DNA of 64,000 nt, taken from contig NZ_JACMYC010000002.1 of the NCBI RefSeq assembly GCF_014266025.1, forward strand, positions 310,001 to 374,000, given 5' to 3'. Below, piece after piece: positions 58,856 through 64,000 of this stretch. This stretch comes from Nocardioides deserti (lineage in GTDB: Bacteria > Actinomycetota > Actinomycetes > Propionibacteriales > Nocardioidaceae). Both the position numbers and the translations under genes were made by a program. Each line of letters starts with the position of its first letter. The stretch's first letter is position 1. The notes under the pieces are model-generated. The model was not told where the DNA came from and ran no database searches. It saw only the letters and a program-made list of their open reading frames with translations.

Positions 58856-60162
58856 GGACCGAGCAGCCGGTCGAGGAGGCGTTCACCGAGGTCGCCGCCA
58901 CCCACGCCCGCTGCTTCTGGCTCGACGGCGGCGGCGCGCGGGACTGGTCCGGCCGCCGCTCCCTGCTCGGCTGGCTGGCCGAGGACGACGTGTCGATCTC
59001 CTACGACGCGGCCTCCCGCACCGTCACCCGGCACGCCGGGGGCCGCTCGGAGGTGGTGGCCGAGGGCGCGGAGGTCTTCGCGGTCCTCGAGGCGGAGCTG
59101 GCCGCGGGCGGGCCGGAGGACCAGTGGTTCGGCTACCTCGGCTACGCGTGCCGGCCCGACCTGCCGGCCCGCCCCGCGCAGGGGCTGCCGGACGCGGTGT
59201 GGATGCGCCCCTCCCAGGTGCGGCTCTTCACCCACGACGACCCGGGGCGTCGTGCGGAGCGAGCACCCGCTGCCACGCGACGCCTGACGTCCGCGGGCCA
59301 GGTGCCGGGGGAGTACGCCGCGGCGTTCGCGCGCGTGCAGGAGGCGCTGCACGCCGGCGACTCCTACGAGGTGAACCTGACCCACCGGGAGCGGACGACG
59401 AGCGACCTCGACCCCGTGGCGGCGTACCTCCGCCTCCGCGACCTCAACCCCGCGCCGTACGCCGGCTTCCTCCAGCACGACGTGCCCGGCGCGCGGGCCT
59501 GGCTGCTGTCCAGCAGCCCCGAGCGCTACGCCACGGTCTCCCGCGGGGCCGACGGCTCGCGCACCCTCGAGACCAAGCCGATCAAGGGCACCACGCCCCG
59601 CGGCGCGACCCCGGCCGACGACGCGGCGGCGGCCGAGCGGCTGCGCACCGAGCAGCGCTACCGCGCCGAGAACCTGATGGTCGTCGACCTGCTCCGCAAC
59701 GACCTGGCCACGGTGTGCGAGCCGGGCTCGGTCGAGGTGCCGGTGCTGATGGACGTGGAGTCCTACGCGAGCGTCCACCAGCTCGTCTCGACCGTCCGCG
59801 GCCGGCTGCGCGAGGACGTCACGACGATTGCGGCGCTGCGCTCGCTCTTCCCGGCCGGCTCGATGACCGGCGCCCCGAAGCTGCGGACCATGGAGGTCGT
59901 CGACGCGGTGGAGAGCACGCCGCGCGGGGCGTACGCCGGCGCGTTCGGCTGGGTCGCGGCCGACGGGAGGGCGGACCTCGGCGTGGTCATCCGGAGCCTG
60001 GTGACCGCGGGTGACGGGCGGTGGGAGCTGGGTACCGGAGGCGGCATCACCGTCCACTCCGACGCCGCCTCCGAGCACGCCGAGGCACGATGGAAGGCGG
60101 AGCGGCTGCTCGCCGTCTTCGCGACACCCGGTCACGACGCCGGGCACGACACCAGGAGGTAA
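58852..60162 (+). CDS. aminodeoxychorismate synthase component I (PabB)
   Basis: A 436-residue chorismate-binding enzyme. The conserved SSSPERYATVSRG, LETKPIKGTTPRG, ENLMVVDLLRNDLATVC, SYASVHQLVSTVRG and FPAGSMTGAPKLRTMEVVD blocks are all present. PIKGT carries the lysine that in PabB attacks chorismate, which separates it from TrpE/isochorismate synthases. It forms 4-amino-4-deoxychorismate with the PabA product. PabC is not adjacent. The ATG overlaps the PabA stop. The end of the gene contains the ribosome site of the next gene. Confidence 0.92.
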   Translation: MRTEQPVEEAFTEVAATHARCFWLDGGGARDWSGRRSLLGWLAEDDVSISYDAASRTVTRHAGGRSEVVAEGAEVFAVLEAELAAGGPEDQWFGYLGYACRPDLPARPAQGLPDAVWMRPSQVRLFTHDDPGRRAERAPAATRRLTSAGQVPGEYAAAFARVQEALHAGDSYEVNLTHRERTTSDLDPVAAYLRLRDLNPAPYAGFLQHDVPGARAWLLSSSPERYATVSRGADGSRTLETKPIKGTTPRGATPADDAAAAERLRTEQRYRAENLMVVDLLRNDLATVCEPGSVEVPVLMDVESYASVHQLVSTVRGRLREDVTTIAALRSLFPAGSMTGAPKLRTMEVVDAVESTPRGAYAGAFGWVAADGRADLGVVIRSLVTAGDGRWELGTGGGITVHSDAASEHAEARWKAERLLAVFATPGHDAGHDTRR

Positions 60163-60168
60163 CCCCGC

Positions 60169-61638
60169 GTGAGCACCGTCGAGAGCCTGGCCAAGCCGCA
60201 CGTGATCGTGCTGTTCGGCGCCACCGGCGACCTGTCCCGCCGCAAGCTGCTGCCGGGCCTGCTGCACCTGTTCGAGGCGGGGCTGCTCGCGGACACGCGC
60301 ATCGTCGGCACCTCGCTGGAGGACGTCGACAGCACGCACTTCGAGACGTTCGCGCGCGAGGCCTGCGAGGAGTTCGGCGAGGGCACCATCGACGACGAGC
60401 GGTGGGCGCCGTTCGGCAACCTGCTCAGCTACCTCCCGCAGTCCGCGGGGCCGCAGGCGCTGGCCGACGAGGTGGCCCGCGCGGAGGACACGCTGCCCGG
60501 GCCCGACGAGCGCAAGCGCCGCCTGCACTACCTCAGCGTGCCGCCGAAGGCCGCGCTCGACGTCGTCCACCAGCTCGACAAGGCGGGGCTGGTCGAGCGG
60601 TCGCGGATCGTCATGGAGAAGCCGTTCGGCACCGACCTGGCCTCGGCGGTCAACCTCAACGCCGAGCTGCACGAGGTCTTCGACGAGCAGCAGATCTTCC
60701 GCATCGACCACTTCCTCGGCAAGGAGGCGGCGCAGAACATCCTGGCGTTCCGCTTCGCCAACGGCCTCTTCGAGCCGATCTGGAACCGCAACTTCATCGA
60801 CCACGTGCAGATCGACGTCCCCGAGACGCTCGGGCTCGAGGGCCGCACCAAGTTCTACGAGTCGACCGGCGCCTACCGCGACATGGTCGTCACCCACCTG
60901 ATGCAGGTGCTGGCGTTCATGGCGATGGAGCCGCCGACCTCGCTGGAGCCGGGCCCGATCGGCGACGAGAAGAACAAGGTGTTCCGGTCGATGAAGGCGA
61001 TCGACCCGCATGACGTGGTGCGCGGGCAGTACGACGGCTACCGCGGCAAGGAGGAGGTCGCCGACGACTCCGACACCGAGACCTTCATCGCGCTGAAGGT
61101 CGAGATCGACAACTGGCGGTGGGCCGGGGTGCCGATCTACCTGCGGACCGGCAAGAAGCTGGCCGAGAGCGCGCGGATCATCTCGATCGCGTTCAAGGAG
61201 CCGCCGCTGTCGATGTTCCCGGCCGGCTCGCAGGCGGGGATGCAGGGGCCGGACCACCTGACCTTCGACCTGGCCGACCAGTCGCGGATGTCGCTGTCGT
61301 TCTACGGCAAGAAGCCCGGTCCGGGCATGAAGCTGGAGAAGCTCTCGATGCAGTTCGCCACGCACGAGACGTCCTCGTCGACGGCCGTGCTGGCGGCGTA
61401 CGAGCGGCTCATCCACGACGCGATGCGCGGCGACCACACGCTCTTCACGACCGCCGAGGGCATCGAGACGCTGTGGGAGAAGTCGAGCGCGCTGCTCGAG
61501 ACGCCGCCGCCGGTGCGGACCTACCAGCCCGGCACGTGGGGGCCGAACGCAATCCACCAGCTCGTCGCGCCGAATGCGTGGCGGCTGCCCTTCGAACGCG
61601 CCTGGCGGATGCCGGCCCCGGACGGCACGTACGCCTGA
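60169..61638 (+). CDS. zwf: glucose-6-phosphate dehydrogenase
   Basis: A 489-residue NADP enzyme of the oxidative pentose phosphate entry. VIVLFGATGDLSRRKLLPGL is the cofactor loop, and RIDHFLGKEAAQN holds the active-site histidine and lysine. IYLRTGKKLAE and AYERLIHDAMRGD are typical of the C-terminal beta domain. An AGGAGGT ribosome site overlaps the end of pabB. Here it stands without pgl, tal or opcA, so it may be a second copy; NADPH or erythrose-4-phosphate for aromatic synthesis would fit the neighbours. Confidence 0.94.
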   Translation: MSTVESLAKPHVIVLFGATGDLSRRKLLPGLLHLFEAGLLADTRIVGTSLEDVDSTHFETFAREACEEFGEGTIDDERWAPFGNLLSYLPQSAGPQALADEVARAEDTLPGPDERKRRLHYLSVPPKAALDVVHQLDKAGLVERSRIVMEKPFGTDLASAVNLNAELHEVFDEQQIFRIDHFLGKEAAQNILAFRFANGLFEPIWNRNFIDHVQIDVPETLGLEGRTKFYESTGAYRDMVVTHLMQVLAFMAMEPPTSLEPGPIGDEKNKVFRSMKAIDPHDVVRGQYDGYRGKEEVADDSDTETFIALKVEIDNWRWAGVPIYLRTGKKLAESARIISIAFKEPPLSMFPAGSQAGMQGPDHLTFDLADQSRMSLSFYGKKPGPGMKLEKLSMQFATHETSSSTAVLAAYERLIHDAMRGDHTLFTTAEGIETLWEKSSALLETPPPVRTYQPGTWGPNAIHQLVAPNAWRLPFERAWRMPAPDGTYA

Positions 61639-61658
61639 GCCCGCCCGGGGCTCAGGCG
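61632..61658. terminator. bidirectional terminator containing both stop codons
   Basis: CGCCTGAGCCC (61632-61642) and GGGCTCAGGCG (61648-61658) form a perfect 11-bp stem with a 5-base loop. The zwf TGA lies in the left arm and the thioesterase TGA (minus strand) in the right arm. Confidence 0.75.
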
Positions 61659-62500
61659 CCCGACGTCGTACGCCGTCCGTCGTCCTCCCACTGCTCCTTG
61701 CCGAGGTCGACGGTGCGACGGGCGTTGGCGAGCGAGGTGACGACGATGGTGCCGAGCGCACCCTCGCGGTCGAAGACGGTCGCGGTGCCGACGGCGATGC
61801 CGTCCTGCTCGAGCCGGTCGACGGCCTGCAGCCCGATCTCGGTGCCGGCGGGGTGGCGCACCAGCGTGAGCGTGATGTCGGTGTTGATGTGCTCGACGCC
61901 GTTGGTGCCCCAGTTGGTGACCAGGCTGGCGCCGTCGGCGATGGCGGCGACGGCCTGGAACGGGGTCAGCGGCTCGCCGGCGACGACCGGGACGCCGCTG
62001 TTCCACGAGGTCTTGCGCGAGGCGTTCTGGTGCTCGCGGAAGTCCTGGGACCAGCCGGCGTCGCTGTGGAGGTACGGGACGTGCGGCTCGGTCGTCGGGG
62101 GCGCGACGTCGACCGGGGGCGGCGACGGGTGCGTGCCGGGGGACCACACCTCGCCCTCGGTGTCGGCGGTGGGCTTGAGGAACAGCCCGCTCGCCCGCGC
62201 GACCGCCCTGCCGTCCTGGAGCGCGGTCACGTCGACCAGCGCGAGCCGCGGCCCGGCGCGGACGACCTCGGTCGCGAACGTCAGCGGCTGCCGGCTCGCC
62301 GGGCGGAACAGGTCGACGGTGTAGCGGGCCGGTCGCAGGTCGGTGCGGCTCTCCTGCTCGAGCCGCGACTCGAGCGCGCGGGCCATCGCGCCGCTGACGG
62401 CCACGCCGTGCAGGTGGTCGGTGCCCCAGCTGCTGACCGCGAGGTCGGTGGCGACGAGGCTCGCGCCGTCGTCGTGGGACGCGAAGAACGCCAGCTCCAT
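61652..62500 (-). CDS. acyl-CoA thioesterase family protein (double hotdog)
   Basis: A 282-residue protein with two hotdog-like halves. The first (residues about 15-110) includes SWGTDHLHGVAVSGAMARALE and FRPASRQPLTFATEVVRAGPRLALVDVT; the second includes MTLF-like TPFQAVAAIADGASLVTNWGTNG and HINTDITLTLVRHPAGTEIGLQAVDR. The pattern fits the TesB-like/thioesterase family that hydrolyses acyl-CoA in the cytoplasm. The ATG is preceded by CAGGAT. It converges with zwf. Confidence 0.82.
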   Translation of the reverse strand: MELAFFASHDDGASLVATDLAVSSWGTDHLHGVAVSGAMARALESRLEQESRTDLRPARYTVDLFRPASRQPLTFATEVVRAGPRLALVDVTALQDGRAVARASGLFLKPTADTEGEVWSPGTHPSPPPVDVAPPTTEPHVPYLHSDAGWSQDFREHQNASRKTSWNSGVPVVAGEPLTPFQAVAAIADGASLVTNWGTNGVEHINTDITLTLVRHPAGTEIGLQAVDRLEQDGIAVGTATVFDREGALGTIVVTSLANARRTVDLGKEQWEDDGRRTTSGA

Positions 62501-62520
62501 GCCGGCATCCTGGCAGGCGG

Positions 62521-63072
62521 TCAGCCGGCGGCCCGCTCCGGTGCCCGCTCCGACAGCAGCCGCAGCAGGCCGCGGGTCGCACGCAGGAGGCTGTCGCGCT
62601 GCCCGGGGTCGAGGACGATCGCGTTGACCGACTCGATCAGCCCGCCGGTCTGCACGAAGCCGGTGACCACGACGGCGTCGTCGGTGACCTGCACGACGGT
62701 GCGGGCGGCGTCGGCCGTGGGCAGGTCGAGGTCGCTCACCCGGCCGGCCACGTCGCCGCCGATCGTCTCCCAGGCCTCCGCGAACGAGCCGTCGAACCAC
62801 AGGTAGTTCACGTCGAGGGTCGGCCCGCCCTCCTCGACCGGCAGGTAGGTGCAACGCATCGCGCCGGGCTCGCCGTCCTCCTCGGTGACCGCCGAGCCGA
62901 GCAGCTCGCCGACCTCCTCGGGCTCGACGTCGTCGCAGGGGTTCCACGACGTGGCGGCGGGCGTGGTCGCACCGCCGTGCGGCGAGGCGCCGGCCGGCTC
63001 GTCCTCGTCGCCCCCGCCGCCGGAGCAGCCGGCGAGGAGCAGGAGGGGTACGACGAGCAGGGTGCGCCTCAC
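62521..63072 (-). CDS. DUF3558-like lipoprotein
   Basis: A 183-residue secreted lipoprotein. The signal ends in LLLLAGCSGG (lipobox LAGC). SWNPCDDVEPEEVGELLGSAV and AMRCTYLP carry a Cys pair and the typical DUF3558 pattern. DUF3558 lipoproteins of actinobacteria have no known activity. The GTG overlaps the histidine-kinase stop by 4 bases, so it is co-transcribed and may sense or be regulated by that system. Confidence 0.8.
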   Translation of the reverse strand: MRRTLLVVPLLLLAGCSGGGGDEDEPAGASPHGGATTPAATSWNPCDDVEPEEVGELLGSAVTEEDGEPGAMRCTYLPVEEGGPTLDVNYLWFDGSFAEAWETIGGDVAGRVSDLDLPTADAARTVVQVTDDAVVVTGFVQTGGLIESVNAIVLDPGQRDSLLRATRGLLRLLSERAPERAAG

Positions 63073-64000
63073 GGGCGGCCTCCGGGGATCCAGGTGGGCG
63101 GGGGGCCGGTGGGGCCGCCGGGTGTGGGTACGCCGGCGGGCAGGGTGAGCACGAGCCGGGCGCCACCGGCGGGGGACTCCGCGACGTCGACCCGCCCGGC
63201 GTGGCGGTCGGCGACCTGGCGGACGATGGAGAGGCCCAGGCCGGAGCCGGGCATGCCGCGGGACTCGTCCGCGCGCCAGAACCGGTCGAACACGTGGCCG
63301 CGGTCCTCCTCGGCGATGCCCGGTCCCTCGTCGTCGACGGTCAGCACGCCGTCGACCAGCCGGACGGTCACCGTGCCGCCGGGCGGGCTCCACTTGGCGG
63401 CGTTGTCGAGCAGGTTGGTCACCGCGCGCTCGAGCGCGGCCGAGTCGCCCACGACCTCGTGCGGCTCGACCTCGGTGTCGAAGACGAGGCCGGGCGCGCG
63501 GCGGCGTACGCGCGAGAGCGCCTGGTCGACGACCTCGGCGAGGTCCACGGGCGCGACCAGGTGGGCGGCCGGCTCGTCGCGGGAGAGCTCCATCAGGTCG
63601 CCGATGAGGGTGGTCAGCTCCTCGATCTGGGCGCGGACGTCGTCGAGGAGCTCCGCGCGGGCGCCCTCGGGGAGCGCCGCGGCGCCGGGGGTGTCGGCCT
63701 GCGTGTCGGCCTGGGTGAGCAGCTCGATGTTGGTGCGCAGCGAGGTCAGCGGCGTCCGCAGCTCGTGGCCCGCGTCGGCGACGAGCTGGCGCTGCCGGTC
63801 GCGGGAGGCAGCGAGGGCGGTGAGCATCTCGTTGAAGGCGGCGGCCAGGCGCGCCACCTCGTCGTCGCCCTCGACGCGGATCGGGGTGAGGTCCTCGGTG
63901 CGCGCGATCGCCTCGACGTCGGTCGTCAGCCGCCGGACGGGTCGCAAGCCGTTGCGGGCGACCGCCCAGCCCGCGGCGCCGGCGGCCGCCACACCGAGCA
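63069..64000 (-). CDS. sensor histidine kinase (C-terminal part)
   Basis: At least 307 residues; the gene runs off the window end, so its sensor domain is missing. The last part of a membrane helix is followed by a HAMP linker (LRPVRRLTTDVEAIART). The HisKA phospho-acceptor is in VADAGHELRTPLTSL. The ATPase has N box NLLDNAAKWSPP, VDDEGPGIAEED (G1) and FDRFWRADESRGMPGSGLGLSIV (F/G2). It is of MprB type. A response regulator is probably upstream of the gene, outside the window. Confidence 0.9.
   Translation of the reverse strand, partial: LGVAAAGAAGWAVARNGLRPVRRLTTDVEAIARTEDLTPIRVEGDDEVARLAAAFNEMLTALAASRDRQRQLVADAGHELRTPLTSLRTNIELLTQADTQADTPGAAALPEGARAELLDDVRAQIEELTTLIGDLMELSRDEPAAHLVAPVDLAEVVDQALSRVRRRAPGLVFDTEVEPHEVVGDSAALERAVTNLLDNAAKWSPPGGTVTVRLVDGVLTVDDEGPGIAEEDRGHVFDRFWRADESRGMPGSGLGLSIVRQVADRHAGRVDVAESPAGGARLVLTLPAGVPTPGGPTGPPPTWIPGGRP

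Overview
The window is very GC-rich, with G/C at almost every third codon position, dense short-overlap operons, many GTG starts and CsbD, RskA/SigK, HelD and mycothiol-type families. This points to an actinobacterium, most likely the Nocardioidaceae (Nocardioides-like); the genus is an inference. No tRNA, rRNA, insertion sequence, phage gene or CRISPR array was seen.

Layout. 1-929: end of an amino-acid ABC importer. 1130-4579: operator-controlled CaiB/racemase, glutamine amidotransferase and a flavin monooxygenase. 4596-7337: CsbD stress protein, DEAD-box helicase behind a structured leader, CPBP protease. 7488-12846: NAD(P)-binding protein and a MerR regulator divergent from a fadA-fadB beta-oxidation pair, with a 19-bp palindrome between them. 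12931-15169: ABC exporter pair. 15317-19703: lipoprotein, then a four-gene operon (ACAD10/11-type dehydrogenase, SDR, APH-type kinase, histidine phosphatase). 19708-29675: an SDR divergent from a TetR-led seven-gene operon with AtuA, two acyl-CoA dehydrogenases and a biotin-dependent acyl-CoA carboxylase. 29726-32912: a WXG100/DUF1023 module.

32933-37170: TauE permease and a large secreted M14 carboxypeptidase. 37370-40258: acyl-CoA dehydrogenase and hydroxyacyl-CoA dehydrogenase divergent from TetR across a 27-bp palindrome. 40277-46939: LLM oxidoreductase, SGNH hydrolase, inositol/histidinol-phosphatase-type enzyme, secreted protein, MFS exporter, protein phosphatase. 47010-51835: methyltransferase, then SigK-RskA with two likely targets, a fasciclin lipoprotein and a membrane-anchored molybdopterin oxidoreductase. 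51943-56250: enoyl-CoA hydratase, C-loop hairpins resembling 6C RNA, a membrane-anchored protein and a HelD-type helicase. 56335-61638: PhzE-like synthase, PabA, PabB and glucose-6-phosphate dehydrogenase. 61652-64000: thioesterase, lipoprotein and the C-terminal part of a histidine kinase.

The main theme is acyl-CoA catabolism under several local regulators (MerR and two TetR proteins, plus an unassigned operator upstream of the CaiB gene). The observations most worth following are the kinase/dehydrogenase/phosphatase operon, the SigK regulon with two matching promoters, the C-loop RNA region, the orphan PhzE-PabAB cluster and the WXG100/DUF1023 module.
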